Positions 48,878 to 62,317 are shown, counted from the first letter of the stretch. The stretch: DNA of 64,000 nucleotides from Gymnorhina tibicen (GCA_013399875.1 VXAZ01001846.1:344672-408671), one strand, 5' to 3'. Notes: a model not told the origin generated them from the letters alone. Program-made: numbers and translations.

Positions 48878-49475
48878 TGTTAAAACACGTGGGGCTGTGC
48901 TCGTTATCTCCTACCATGACTCACCCCTGATAACTCCCTCCGGGAGAACTATCTCTGTTTAATGCGCAATTGAGGACCCTCCCACTGCATGAGTTACAGA
49001 ATTATGTCACCCCATTGTGAGATGCTCCGCCCAGGGGGAGGAACCAAGCATTCCCATCTGGATGAAATCTGGAGTTTGGAACACCACAGGCAGCCCTTAT
49101 CTGCTGAATTCCCAGAGGACAAGAACTACACAACCACCACTGGCCTTTCTGAGGAAGACCAGACCTTTCTACAGGATCACTGCTTCAACAGAACCACTTC
49201 AAAGAGAACTGCAGCCACCACTTGATCAGACTGCTACCAACACCCTGCCTGGCAGGGTGTCAGGTTGTACCTTGACTCTGTCAGGTTAAACCAGTGTTTC
49301 TGTATTATTGCTTTGTCACATATACTGGTAAAGAACTGTTATTCCTATTTCTCATATAATTGCCTGAAAGCTCCTTAATTTAAAAATTATAATAATTTGG
49401 AGGGAAGTGGCTTACATTTCCACTCCAAGGGAGGCTCCTGCCTTCCTCGGCAAACACCTGTCTTTCAAACCAAGA
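48878..49475 (+). mobile_element. Solo LTR of an avian endogenous retrovirus
   Basis: About 598 bases starting TGTTAAAACACGTGGGGCTG and ending in a TTTCAAACCAAGA stretch, with the avian LTR phrases GAACTGTTATTCCTATTTCT and CCTGCCTTCC near the 3' end. The 5-base word CAAGC lies immediately outside both ends (48873-48877 and 49476-49480) and fits a target-site duplication of the length made by ERV-L-like integrases. There is no internal region, so it is a recombined solo LTR. Non-coding. Confidence 0.8.
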
Positions 49476-50102
49476 CAAGCCTGCCCTCATTACAATTTGT
49501 TAGTCTATCTTTCAGAAGCACAGATAAGCAGGAATGGTACAACTTCGGAAATCTAAATTGCGGTGTCCAGTTCTGTTCAAACTGAAGTTAATGGCAAAAA
49601 TGCGCTTCACTCCAAATAGGAATTTAATGATATATGAAGTGTGTGGACCACTGTGATTAGAGCAACCACTCTACTGTATTTCTTTAACCTATAGAGGATT
49701 TCTCTTAGACAGGACTTCCAGAGGTGAAGTAAAATCCATAGAGTATTAACTCTGTGTATAGCAGTATAGTGAACTGGTTTAATCTCTTTCTAGTTTTAAG
49801 GAGTGTTTATCAAAAAATAATAAAGTATTGAAGCACTGAGCTTCTGTGGTGATGAAGACTTGATGAATGCCAGTGCAAAATTAATTAATTTATATGCAAA
49901 ACAGTTGAGGAAGGCTCATTTTGCTTTAATGTTTTTTACATGCTGACAACATTATATTTAGGGTAGATTGAAGAAGAGTTTTGTGAAAGAGCCATCCTTA
50001 AAAACATATATGGATATACTTAACTCATACAGATATACTTAATTTTTGAAGCATTTCTTTGTTCCTGTGTTTCCATTTGTTCTTTTTCCTTGGTATGCAT
50101 AG
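49476..50102. other. Intron, nothing recognised
   Basis: Right end of the large intron. The acceptor of the next remnant is probably the AG at 50101-50102. Confidence 0.5.
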
Positions 50103-50362
50103 CCACACATCCAGGACTCCACTTCATGGTTTATGGTGATTTCATGGCTTCTGCCCACACCAGTGTGAATGTGCTGAGTGCCAAGTACAATCATAACAAT
50201 AGGAGGTACAATTACATCATTCCAAATAGTCTTCTGGAGAAAAGAGTTCTTTATAATATCCTCCTAGACAAAAAAAGCAAGAGGATGTCATGACACATGG
50301 AGCACTTGGTAGACAGCATGCAGAAGCTGTCTTAAAAAAGAAGGAAGGCAGTAAATTTCCAG
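50103..50362 (+). pseudogene. Dynein exon remnant: AAA4 to stalk (AHTSVN...YNYIIPNSLLE)
   Basis: Reads PGLHFMVYGDFMASAHTSVN, VLSAKYNHNNRRYNYIIPNS, LLEKRVLYNILLDKKSKRMS, a TGA stop (50291-50293), HMEHLVDSMQKLS and a TAA stop (50333-50335). The family has F-M-A-F-V-H-T-S-V-N-x-x-S...N-x-R-R-Y-N-Y-T-T-P-K-S-F-L-E-x-I-x-L-Y-x-x-L-L-x-K-K...E-R-L-x-x-G-L-x-K-L. The 3' border is uncertain: CAG|GTAAAC at 50362 is the best donor. The phase at the 5' end does not fit perfectly with 42682, suggesting a small indel. Confidence 0.96.
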
Positions 50363-52336
50363 GTAAACTGTGAAAGCCACACTTTTCTTTCATTCTTTAT
50401 AAATAATATTGATTTTATTGCAAATAAAACATGGTTGCTGCATCATCTTTTCTTTAGACCAATTAGTTGTGGGGTGGCATTTTTGTGTTTCTTTGAAACT
50501 ACCTGATTTTTGAATCTGGGGTTTATGGTTTTTTCTTTGCATGGAAGCTCTTTGAGTTCTTTAGCTGCCTTTGGAAAGAGGGAACTATCCATTTAAGCAA
50601 GAACAAAGTCTGGAGGGAGGGGGAGTGTAGTGGGGCCACAGTAAAAGGGTGGGAGGGGAAGCAAGTGCCACAGTAAAAACTAAACCCAGGGAGAGAGAAG
50701 AGGCAGCTCCATACTGGGGATTTTGTGGTGGCCAGTGACCAGCTGAGGGGTAATGAAAGCAGGAGGGACACGTGTGAAGCCTTTCTATCAGCTGTTGTCA
50801 CCTCCTTGTGAGGCTAGTGCCACTTAGCCCCCAGTCAGTGCTTCTGCTTACAGTTCATTGGTGGTTGATCAGCCCACAAAGACAGAAAGGAGGGGAAACT
50901 GCTTGGAAGCCTTTACCCCATCCCACCCACAAGTGGGTTCCGTAATCCCCTTTGCAAATGCTGAAGACAAACCATAATCCAGTGATTCCTTTATTAAAAA
51001 CTAAAATTCTGTGTGCTTCTATGCAAATGAAATGCTCAGCTGCAGTCTTTGCATAACATTGCATCTTGATGCTGCTGCATGAGGTTAATAATGGGAGCTG
51101 TCTGTCTTATTCCCACTTTGTCAGCTGAAGACTTTAAAAAAAATGGTCAACAGAAAAGAGTGGCTGAGTTTTTAAAGTCTGCTTTTAATAAAGTAGCCCC
51201 TGCAAGTAAATTATTAAAATGCTCTTTTTCTCTGATTTCTAATTTGATGATGACCAAATGGTAATTGGACAATTTCATGAGCTGCATGCTGTGCTGGCTG
51301 ACAGACCCACAGCTCCAGGCACTATCTAGCCAGGCACTTGAACAGTGAACCATTTTTACCTTGCACTCTGGAGCTTTATAGAAGAATATCAAATGAAGCA
51401 CTGCTTAGTATTTTGCTTAAAGAAAAAGACAAAGTCAGCTCAAACAAATTGAAAAATAAAGTGAGTGGAGAGATTTGGGATCTCTACAGCCATCTGTTAA
51501 AACTCAGTATTACAGCTTTGTCAAATCAAATAGTTACATTTTGAAAAGGTAAACTTTGTAGGTTTTGTAAGATTTCAGGAGCCCACCAAATCAGGAGAGC
51601 CCTCAAGACCTTCCATGTGATTGAAATTTAAGCCCTCTAATAATTGTCTTCCACTTTGTCTTATCACCCCTATCCAGATCAGATTAACAAGACCCCTCTG
51701 GTTAAAATATATCTTGAATAGCTGCCAGACAAAATGATTGGTATGTTAGCAGAAAAACAAAAACAAATCCCAAACCATGCCAACCCCACAGTTATTTGAA
51801 ACAGTTTCTTTATATATGAAAAGATATTGTTGCTGGGTATTTTGATACGAGTTTCTCAACTGGCAGGCAATGAATTGCTATTTCAGCACACTAACAGGTA
51901 GTTTTTGTTCAGCAGCCTCTGAGTGTGCCTTAACCTTTCAGCAAGGCTCTGCTGGAATTATCTGCTCAGAGTGAATACCGAGCATTTTCCATAACATCCT
52001 TCTGCCCGTACGTTGGCGTCTTTGCCGGGTGCCACAGCTGCGCCTCTTTTGCACCGCTGAGACACCTGGTTGCAGCCACAGCCTCAGCAGCAGGACGGAC
52101 ATCTGAACATCCCAGGCAAGCTCTGGGGTCTGTGGTGGGAACACTTAGTCTGTCATTATTAAATTATTTATGTCAACAAAATTCTGTCAGGTACAAATGG
52201 AAAAAAGATACAAAAAATGAGAAGACAATGCTTCCCGTTAGAGATCCATAAAACATGAATTCTGTTTTCATTTCAGCTTTTGGGTCTCAGAACCATGCCT
52301 GATGACTTGAATAATGCATTACCTTTTGCCATGTAG
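50363..52336. other. Intron, nothing recognised
   Basis: The two flanking remnants are adjacent in dynein. The interval 52270-52336 ends in an acceptor (CCATGTAG). Confidence 0.55.
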
Positions 52337-52483
52337 GTAGAAGACCTAAAATCCAAACTTGCTACTCAAGAGGCAGGTCTGCAACTGAAAAGTCAAGATA
52401 CTGAAGCTTTGATTGTTAAGATAGGGTTTCAGACTGAGAAACTGAGCCAAGAAAAGGCCATTGCAGATGCAGTGGAGCTAAAG
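52337..52483 (+). pseudogene. Dynein exon remnant: stalk coiled coil, undamaged
   Basis: Forty-nine open codons read [49 protein letters not shown]. The family has V-D-D-L-K-A-K-L-A-x-Q-E-x-E-L-x-x-K-x-x-x-A-x-x-L-I-x-x-V-G-x-x-x-E-K-V-S-x-E-K-A-I-A-D-x-E-E-x-K. This is the start of the ascending helix of the microtubule-binding stalk. Both splice sites intact (donor AAG|GTCAGT). Confidence 0.98.
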
Positions 52484-55400
52484 GTCAGTCTAATTCTCCT
52501 GTTTACAGATGTTGAGCTATATTTAGCACGAAATAAACCTTTTTAGGTGAACAATTTTGAACAACTTCGTCTCCAGGGAGCATAAAATCTAAAGAATTAT
52601 TATACTTACTCATGTAACAGCATTTCACACCATGATTACCACTTGACCTTTCTTTACATTATGCCTTTTCCTAACCTTTTAGCTGTTTTAATGAGATGAA
52701 AGAACAATAAATACTGAGCTCATTCAAGCATTTAATGGATGTGGATCTTGAGAATCAGACCTATTTGTAATACAGTAAAGGTCAAAGAGTCATCTCTGAG
52801 CACTTCAGATTTCTAAAGGCTTTGAGGCTTTAGGTAAATTGAACAACTCAATTGATACAGAAGTTCATTCCACCATCTTACAAGGTGCAAACCTTGAATC
52901 TTAAGATTATAATAGCAGTCCTGATAATATATGTCTTCAATGTTGACTCTCCTTTTTGCTCTCAGTTCAGCCTACTAGCATTAGTTATCAACATCTGTGT
53001 TGGAAATGCAGAGGCTTACGTGCTTTAGTGTTCACCCCAGAATGAATAGAAATGCATAATTTCATCAGGAGTCTAAAATTTCCATCTACAGTTGCAAGCA
53101 TGGCTGTTGAAATAAAGCTCCAGGAGTATGGAACGTTGCAAATTGAAGTTCCTCTGCCTTTAAAGATAGGAAGGCTCATTCGAGTCTGGCATTTTGCTAC
53201 AAAATCTTATGTACATTGTGTCATTTAGCAATAGTTCAGAGAGAATTTCGTAATTGTAATAATTGTTAATGCCTGATTTTAAGCTATGGAAACTTCAAGT
53301 CGTCAAGAATTTTGTAGTTTCCAGATACTGACAAACAGGGAAGACTGTCCTGTCTGAGCAATCAAAATGGTCTCTCATTTTCTTCTATTTTGTTTCTTAA
53401 ATACTTACCATTAGATGATATTCAATATCTTTCTAATAACCTTGTGTCTAATCCTAATTTTATTGAGAGAAAAGTGATTTTTGATACTGAGCTAAATGAA
53501 GACATGATGAGGACCTTTATATTTCTCTGGATTATGCTAACTACAGGCTTCAGCCTTTTGCTGATCCATATCTCGTATAGGACTTAAAAATGGCCATGAA
53601 GTTTCAAGTCCAAATAGTGCAATTAATTAAACTTGTACAAATGGGATCCAACAGCTCAACATCCTACCAAACACTTTTTAGTGATGCTTTTCCTGCATCG
53701 GTTCCATATGCTTCTGATAAATTTGGATGTTCAAAATACACCCTTAACACAATTTTAATTACTTCATTAAGCAGCTAGGTGAAACACATAGAGTGATTAT
53801 TGTGAGATAATCGCATCTTTGGGCCACTTTGTTTCGGGGATGAAGTTCAGTGCCTGATGCTAATGATTATTGTACTCCACTGTTCACTGCCTTATTGCAC
53901 TTCTGAAATGTTTTCATTGGAAATGAAAGTGTCGTTTTGTGCTACATTAATCTAAAACTGCTTCATAAGGCTAACGATAGTTTCTAAACACTTATATTCT
54001 ATCATTTTTGTGTTGCACAAAAAAAGCCCAGAAAGTGAGAATACATCTTCAGCTAAGTAATTTGTGAAGACTCTTCCTAACTGATTAAAATATAGCACCC
54101 TTTAAAAAATTATTTTTGCTTTCCTGTTGTATAGACTTCAAACTGGAGCTTACAAGAGCTTTTTGAGTTTTACAACTCAAGTAAATACTTTGAAGGTATT
54201 GACTTGGAGCGAAGTATTACTCACTTTTTGAGAGAGAATAGGTGAAGAATGGAAATCACTTTAGATCAGACTTATTAGGAGAAGTGAGGTCAGACTGGAT
54301 TCCACATAAACGTGGCAGGGCTCCACACCTGTACAGTAATAAACAAGGGTTTTACCACGAATGTGACACTGGTAAGGTTTTAAAACAGTGGGCAGTAACA
54401 CTGCTGTCATTTTGCTGGCCATTTTTGTGCTCTGAATATTGTCAGCCAGAGCAGTTTATACATGAAGGTGCATATGCCATTGCCTTTTAAAATAAGACCT
54501 ACCCCTTAAAGAGAGAAAACCTGCAGAGCACGATGTAGGTTTATGTGTGATACTGACACTAGCTGAGTATTAGGAACAAAGGATCCAGACTGGAAAGCTT
54601 TTTTTTATTTACCACCCTCAGCTGAACTGCATTCTTTATTTGTTTGGTATAACTGAGCCACCCCACTCATGGTCTGATTGCTAAATATACATTGCTTCCA
54701 GCTTTCCTAACAATTTAGCCACCAAGAGCTCTATACTGGAGAAGTTATTGGTGAAGAGGACTAAACTCCTGGAAACAGGCGTGAAAAACTCCTTCCCTTT
54801 GTAAGGGATAGTAGATTTGAGAAATACTGTCCTAAGGCTTATCTGCAACCTGTTCTGGTTTATTTTTTCTCTCTTAAAAACCAGTTATTCTGTTACACAT
54901 TTTTGGCGGGCATCAGCAAGCAAAGAATAACTAAGCATCAGGAAAAAAAAGAGACAGAAATATAATTAACTCATGTGATTTATACTAGATGTTTATTTTA
55001 ATGGAAAATACCATGCCATATTAGAAGCACAGTATACTGTAATAAATGTAATACTTGTTCATCAGGTTATATCCTTAGAAACTTGAACAGAAGGGGCATC
55101 TGGCTGTTCTAAACTTTTTACTTGCAGTTAATTTCAGTAGCAAGGGTCTCAAATCGTGTTAGAGAAAATATAAACCACATCAAAACTGCATGTGCAAATG
55201 CATTATTTAATTTTTAAAATACACATTTCTAAGATGCAAACCAATAAATGTTGGGAATTGAAATCGTAAAAGCTACATCACAAGAAATGGGGGACATATT
55301 TAACTTGATTAATAACTTGTCATTTATAATGTAATGCATATTAATTTTTAATATTTGTTATTTCCACAGACAGTATCTGTGTCCTATCTAATAAATGTGT

Positions 55401-56474
55401 ACATGGAAAATGCCCCTGACAATTGCAGAAACACGTTTTGTAAGGATATTAAATTCTTACAGAGGCTTGTTGCTGCCAATGCAGAGTGCTTGATCCAAGT
55501 ATTAACATCTTGATCACGGCAATATCTTCTTTCTCTGTAATTAAACTAGGTTTAAGCAAGACCTGACAGGAAATGAGCCTGTGAGATGAGCATGAGGTAC
55601 AAGGATAAGGATGAACCAAGTATAACTGGCTTCAGCCTCAGGCAGTGTATCTTTAAAAGTGTGTGTGGTAATTTTCCAAATACACAATTGCTGATGATAC
55701 AGAATGCCCTCCAGGGTTACTCTCCCAGATAAATTTGCACCAATGAAATCATAATCCGCTTTTAAACAGATAATTAAATCATTGCAGAAAGTTGTGGAGG
55801 CACTCAGATTTCATGTAAGACTGATGCTAGCTGATGTAAAGTCACTGATCTAAGCCACTGTTAAGCCAAAACAAGTGTCTTGACAAAGCTGCTTGAACTG
55901 ATGATTGTTTAATTTCCAAACCTGAAATTAAGTAAGTACAGTGTTTTCATATAGGATATTTCCATTTCTCCCATTCCGTCCCCAGTTGTGACCTATGGTT
56001 TCAGACTTGGAACTGAGGAATAAAAAGAAGAAGGCAAATTTGGCAAAAGAGGGAGGCTGGTTTGACAAATTTTATGTGGTTCCCTATACCTCAAAACTGG
56101 AGTGAATATTTTACTATTCAGGGAAAGCTCCAGCACAACACTGAACTAATCATTGGCTTCCTGGTATTTCCTCTGATTATCTAAAAGAAAACCCTATGAA
56201 GAAGAAGAAGGGACGGTGAGGGGAAAAAGTTCATGGGTCTCAAAATTTTAGCAGAAAGTCTTCAGTCTCTTGTTTAGCTCCAGCTTTTACATTTGAACCT
56301 AGATAATGAAATGCTTGCAGCTTACCTACTGCAATGTCATAGGCTACTGAGCTCCTCCCTGTGTTCAGTAACTCCTCAGGAGTAACAGACTGCCCTAATA
56401 TCCCCCAGCTTTTTTGTACAGATACCTTATCTGGTCTCCTGTCCTGCATTACTAGATAACGCCCCATCCCTCAG
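52484..56474. other. Intron region; distal stalk exon(s) not found
   Basis: The microtubule-binding domain and E-L-K-S-F-G-S-P-P exon should lie between 52.5 and 57.3 kb. I cannot read them. An acceptor at 55369 is followed by an open frame (TVSVSYLINVYMENAPDNC) with no dynein match. Confidence 0.5.
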
Positions 56475-56570
56475 GCTTGTCAGTCACATCACTCACTTTG
56501 GCATCATCTGCAAATTTGCTGAGGGAGAACTTGATCCCACTGTCTGTGTCACTGAATAAGATATGAAACT
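56475..56570 (-). mobile_element. CR1 LINE fragment, reverse-transcriptase motif, antisense
   Basis: On the minus strand the segment reads DTDSGIKFSLSKFADDAKV, matching the CR1 ORF2 D-x-D-S-G-I-E...L-S-K-F-A-D-D-T-K-L reverse-transcriptase core. The RT catalytic box is visible, but the fragment is short and isolated. Confidence 0.8.
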
Positions 56571-56639
56571 GCTCTTTCTGTGTTTCCTCCCAACATCCCA
56601 TGCACCCCCTCACCAGCATTACAGTACGAAAAGCAGAAA

Positions 56640-56775
56640 AGGTCTTGGCTCTGTGTAAGATGTGCCCAGCAATAAGAAAATCATCTCTATATTATCAACC
56701 CCGTGTTCAGCACAAATCCAAAACACAGCCCCATGCCAGCCACTGTGAAGAAAATTAACTCTACCCCAGCTGAAA
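56640..56775 (+). mobile_element. LTR 3'-end fragment of an avian endogenous retrovirus
   Basis: TTGGCTCTGTGTAAGA, TATTATCAACCCCGTGTT, AGCACAAATCCAAAACA, CAGCCCCATGCCAGC, GAAGAAAATTAACTCTA and CCCCAGCTGAAAC appear in that order. This is the 3' end of a common avian ERV-L-type LTR as I remember it. Target duplication not identified. Confidence 0.7.
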
Positions 56776-57317
56776 CACTGTCACATAAAGGGAAAGGGCC
56801 CAAGGACCAAAGCTGGAAAGCCACAAAAGTCTTTATAGGAAAGGTAATTATCAAAGAGACATGAGATATCTGACATGAGAGAGGAAAATAATAGTTGAAA
56901 TAGAGACTCAGAGAAAGAGAAACTAAATCACAACTTCATTGTCTTACATCTTGAATTTAGGGGGAGAAGATATGACCCTGCATTGCTGTTTTCTGTGTAC
57001 CTTTGGTGACAAACTCAAGCCAGCCTGAGCACCACTGGAATTTACTGAATGCAAATATAGGAGAAAATGAAAGAGGGAGCATTTCATTATATTTATCCCA
57101 TCTATCCCTACTTCCTCAAGGAAGACATAAATCACAAATTGTGTTTGCGACAGTGAGTACTTCTGGCTTTTGGGGGAAATATTTTTGCTCTGTACTGAAA
57201 AACATTTCTAAACCAATTAACTAGTGCAGGATTCCAATTTTACATTTGAGATGAAAATAAGATTTATCTTCTGCTTCTCAAAAAATTGCACATTATATAC
57301 ACCGGAACTTCTCACAG
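56776..57317. other. Intron, nothing recognised
   Basis: Ends in GGAACTTCTCACAG, the acceptor of the next remnant. Confidence 0.55.
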
Positions 57318-57500
57318 GTTGATGACTCTTTGCAAGATTTAATCGACTATGATAAGGAGCGTATTTCTCAGAATTGTCTGAAGGTCGCCAAGGAACATAA
57401 CTTGAAGGATCCAGATTTCAACCCAAATTATGTTCGCACAAAATCCTTTGCAGCAGCTGGTCTCTGTACCTGGGTCATCAATATAGTAAAATTCAGTGAG
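57318..57500 (+). pseudogene. Dynein exon remnant: after stalk ([19 protein letters not shown]), undamaged
   Basis: Sixty-one open codons read [61 protein letters not shown]. The family has V-D-x-F-L-x-S-L-I-x-Y-D-K-E-x-I-x-x-N-C-L-K...[33 protein letters not shown]. This is part of the stalk region leading back toward AAA5. Donor GAG|GTATGT intact. One of the best-preserved exons in the window. Confidence 0.98.
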
Positions 57501-60500
57501 GTATGTATGTATCAGCTCTTGGACTAGCCCTGATGGGGGAATTTTGGTCCATGAATTTTTTATTATTTTAGTAGGCTCAGCTTAGTGTGTCCTGGGGAGC
57601 ATGCAACAACAACCAGAGATAAAGTGGGAAGCGTTCAGTACTTTGCAGTATGTACACATATGTTTGTTTTTAGTAGAAAGTGGTAAAAAAGATGTAGCTG
57701 TCCAGGACTTTCCAATTGTCATTACGATGCAACAGTTGGGAAATATTCTCCAGATGTACATGTTTCACTTGAAACATCCATCCTGGGTCTGGCTGTCTGG
57801 AGCGTAAGACAGGGCTTATCACTTGTGATTCCCTTGAGCACCTGGCAGCAGGATTTCTCCATTCATCCTAGTATTATAGCATGCTCTCATTTAATTACAG
57901 AATAGTAAAAAACTTATCAATTTTAAATGAAAACTACTCAAGTATAATGCCTGTCTGATTTCCACCTGTATTCTAAAATCATGAAAGTGATACATATAAA
58001 TTACTTCTAGTTGGAGAGCAGACCCACTAGGGTTGCATTCAGTTCTGCTTAAGATATCTTTCTATACCTGTCATAAAATCTGCTGTAGTCAATAATGAAG
58101 GAGATCTTTGCCTGACTCAATATTGTGTAGAAAGATGGGTCTAAAGCAAGGTATGTAATGAAAGACTACTAGGATGATCTGAAAGTCTTTCATCAGGAGT
58201 CATTTGTAATTTTTGTAATAAAGTGAGACCAATTTCTTCGTTAATGTACCAACATGGTATGTCTTTTTCAAGGTGCTTTGTGAGAGAGAACCAAAATGTT
58301 GTGTGCTGGCTAAGGCTTAATGCTGAATTAGCAGCAGCTACTTGAAAACTAGAAGCCATCAGGAAAAAGCTTCTTGCAAGTGCTGCCTGATTAATAAGCT
58401 TTGTTCTCTTTGTTTGAGCCCACTAAATTTCATTATTTTTATTTATTTATTTATTTTAATGTGTTTTATTTTTGTTGCTATCATTACTGTCTAGTTCAAA
58501 TACTGAAGGCTTGCTCTCGTTAGGGATTATCACTGTTTTCCTCACAAATGTACTGAAGAACATTCCGCAGTTTGGGTGGCAGCACATGAAGCTGTTTATC
58601 CAAAATGACTGAATTTCCTCAAAGCCACCTAGGCACATTATAACCGATAGACTAATAATTGAAATGGTGGTTGGTAGAAGTAACTGGCTGTGAGTTTTAC
58701 AAGGAATATGTGCCAAGTTTTTATACCAGTAATGGCCCACTGGAGTATAGCAAGAATGTCCAGAAAGGGCTTTAGAAGCTCATGCTCATTTGTGTTAATG
58801 TTTGTCATTAACATATGATAAAAACAACATCTAATCTCCTCTGATTTTTTTGAAAGACCCACAAACACAGGTACACATGTGGGCGCACATGCACGTAGAA
58901 GAGGAAACCTTGATTAGTCTTTTACTGACAAGTGTCTTGTGAGTTAATGATTGAATTGAAGACCACACTTGTCATCAAGTATCTATTGAACTTTTGAGAG
59001 GGATTATTTGTTGTTTAAGTATCCATTTAATGGAGCAACTGCAGCACAAAGCACTCTTGATACAAAGACATCTTATGATATCTTGGGAGATGGTGGGTGG
59101 AAGGAGTTTCTGCTGCAAGTTAATTAACCTTACTTAGCAAAGAAAACTTCAAATGGTTCTAAAGCGATGACATTAATTAGGTTTAAAAGATTTTGACTTG
59201 GCTTAAGACTGTTTTGTTGGTAATATTTAGATCTGAAATCTCACAACTTAAAACATCAAGCAGTAAACAAAACTGAACAAATCTGTAATGTGGGGATTAT
59301 TCTCACTGTTTTCTCTTGAATTTATATTTTAAAAGAATGAGCAAGATTCACTTTTAATTGAAATTCTTTGAAGTCTGTGGGTTATGGTATTTTAGAATTT
59401 AATTCTTTATTTCACAAATTTTCTGGTTTTCTTCCTGGTATTGTAGTATCCACTTTTTTCTTGTTCTGAAGGAGATGCAGCTTTAATGGGTAAACAAAGA
59501 TAGCTTTTACCATCTCAGTTTCTCTTCTGACCCCTCTGACCCCCACCCCAAAAATCCCATCAGCTGCTACAGCAGGTATTTTACATCCACGTGAAACAGC
59601 ATTAGCCTTATGACCTTGGAGTTGCCCATTCAGATCAAAATCTGCCCTAATGAAGCTTGTATCTGCACTTTATGGAAGCATCATGTTTTTTATTTCACAC
59701 ATCTATACTGATGTATGTTTATTGACTACAAACACTTTTGGACAAAAATAGCCTTCTGGTGTTGTTTTGGGGAGATTTTATTTTTTTGCTTATTTTTAAT
59801 ACACAGCAGTCACCCCTGAAACTCATGGAATCTTGTATTGTTTTAATGTGTTCCTCTGAAAAGAGCAGTAATACATCTCTGTTCCTTGCCTGACAGTATC
59901 TCAAATAACCTTTTCCTGGTTTAGGTGACCTTGCATTCAATCAGACTCCAAATTTGAATCATCTTTTTTTACATTTGTTTACTTCCCCTTTTTTGACATT
60001 TATTTGCTTCCCCTTTCCTCTCCTCATACATTTTTCTGAGGGTTGTTAGCAGCAGTCTTTCTCTCAGCTATGCTTAGTTCCTAACAGGGAGAATTCTGCA
60101 CCACAGGCAAAGCTGCAATTACTTTGCATTTATCTGTTTCCTGTGTTAGTCCAACAGTTGTCATACTGTCATTTACTATGGATATTTTTACTAACCACTT
60201 TATAAAATCCATACTTTATATTCAAGCAGGATTTCCTTTACATGGTTGGAGGATCCCATTAAAACTATTATTTTTATAACTGATTCATACCCTAGCTGAT
60301 CCTGATTAACATTTCTAAGGAACTGTAGCTGTAATTTTTAATTCCCTAGAAGCTATTACTCATAACAATAATAAGTTCCAGAGCTCAAGGAGCTGTTGAA
60401 TGGATAACTCTATAGCTGCTCAAATTCACTGTTGAAAAATGCAAAATAATACATGTTAGAACTTTCTATGAATACTTCTTGAGTGCTGTTTACTTATTAG

Positions 60501-62317
60501 TAGCTTAGGAAAGAAGATATGGGGGCTGATCATGAAGAATTCAAAGAAAACTTTGAAGTTCGCCCTGTATTGAGCTGAGAGTACAACTGGATTACCTCCA
60601 AAGATCCTTCTAAACGATACCATTTTATGATTCCAAAAATAAAACAGAAATTTAGTTCATCCAGTAATATTTTACAAGATTAACTTCTTCTGAGAATAAA
60701 AAGGAAATACCTGTCTATGCAGTGTGTATACTATATATGCTAAGGTGTATTCGTAACATTTAAGAGAGCAAGTGGTAAGAGCTATATAGTAAAAACTGCT
60801 GCACACATCACTCAGGAAAACTTGGTTTTGACTTGCTTCTTGTAACTGAGTTAATTGGACTTAGTCCAGAAATTTGAAAATTCCAAGAAGAGATTGTTTT
60901 ATTATGTGAAAAACCTTAAAAATGTATACACTTCCTCCATAAATCATGTCCTAATCTACCATTTCCTTACTGAGGATTATTGGAAAAATTATTTTTTTTA
61001 AGGCAAATTATTCCTCTTGGGCATTTCTGTATTTGCCTCTTGTGGTCCACAGGTTGCACTCATCTCTCAGGAAGAGCATACAGTCACCATTTTTAGGTGC
61101 TCTACTACACAGCTTCCAATTTCACTTCAAAGCTTCAGTTACAGTGCAATCCTTTGCACAGGCCAGTGCAAAATATTGTTCATTTGAGTATCTTGCAAAT
61201 TCCAGATAGGAATAGGATTCTCATCTATTGTGTCATCCTTTTTTCCATTTGTGAGGTGATTGAAGTTACTGATTTCCACAAACTGCTTACGTACAGTTGG
61301 ACTAACAATGATTTCTGTACCTATTGTACTTGTAGAACAGAAACCATGTAATTTCTTGTTAATGGAGAGGACTTAAAATGTTATTTAAAGAAAATATTTG
61401 AAAGTGATTGAAGTAACCTAGTTTTAATTATAAGTTTAATTTTATCTAACAGCTGTGTGGCAGACTGGAAATTATCAAAATGTCTATAAGCAGTGCATAA
61501 CACTAGGACACATATGAAAGACATTAATAGTTTCCTCAGGACTAGCGGCTGGAAGGAAAAAAAAAACAAATTGCAAGCTAGCAGGCACCAGAACTTCAAA
61601 GAATCTATGAATCTTAGAAGGAAGTTTGTTTCCAGAATTATAGCAAGTTGGGAATGTGACACCCACTTTATAAAAGGTTAATCCAAAAAGTTTCACCTAT
61701 AGGAAGTTCTGTGGCTGAGAGATGCGTTTCCTCTGACGGTTAGTGCCTGATTTCCTGCCTGTGAAATGTTAGAGAACAATGAGAGGCTGAGTTAATTAGA
61801 AAAGTTCAGTAGATGGAATGAAGTCTGCAGACTGGTGAATACAGAGCAGGATCCTTTCCTGCCTTTGCACTTTGCTCTCTGGGCTCATCCTTTTTCTCCA
61901 TCTAAACATGCACAACCTGGTCAGCAGTGAATAAATTTCTCTGCAGCTTTTCATCCCTATTTAATGATCCTGAACTGCACTGTTCAATGTTTCATTTAAA
62001 CTCAGCTTGGCTTCCTCAGCTAGAAACTTGTATTAATCCATGTGCTAAAGGACATGATGTGCAACATGCTGTGCATGGGGATGACTGTTATGTACAGCAG
62101 TAGCATTAACCAGGATTAGCTGATGAAAAGATGCAAATTCAACATGAAACATTGACATTTTACTGTCATCCATCTTTAGAGTTTGAATAAAATGCTGTAG
62201 ACAAATTTGCCAGTTTTCTTTGTCTTTTCTAGAGAATTTTACATTTAGCAAAGTTTCCACAGTTCCATTTTTCCAACCATGGTACTGATTGATCTGCTTG
62301 ATTTAATTCTTCACTCA
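57501..62317. other. Intron, 4.8 kb
   Basis: AT-rich. Includes a short (TTTA)n patch at 58436-58456. No exon is expected, as the next remnant continues the protein. Confidence 0.55.

Noticed and set aside
52277..52320. FGSQNHA reading after a good acceptor, like S-F-G-S-P-P-D-A
   Set aside because: It precedes the stalk exon at 52337 although it should follow it, and it runs into stops at once.
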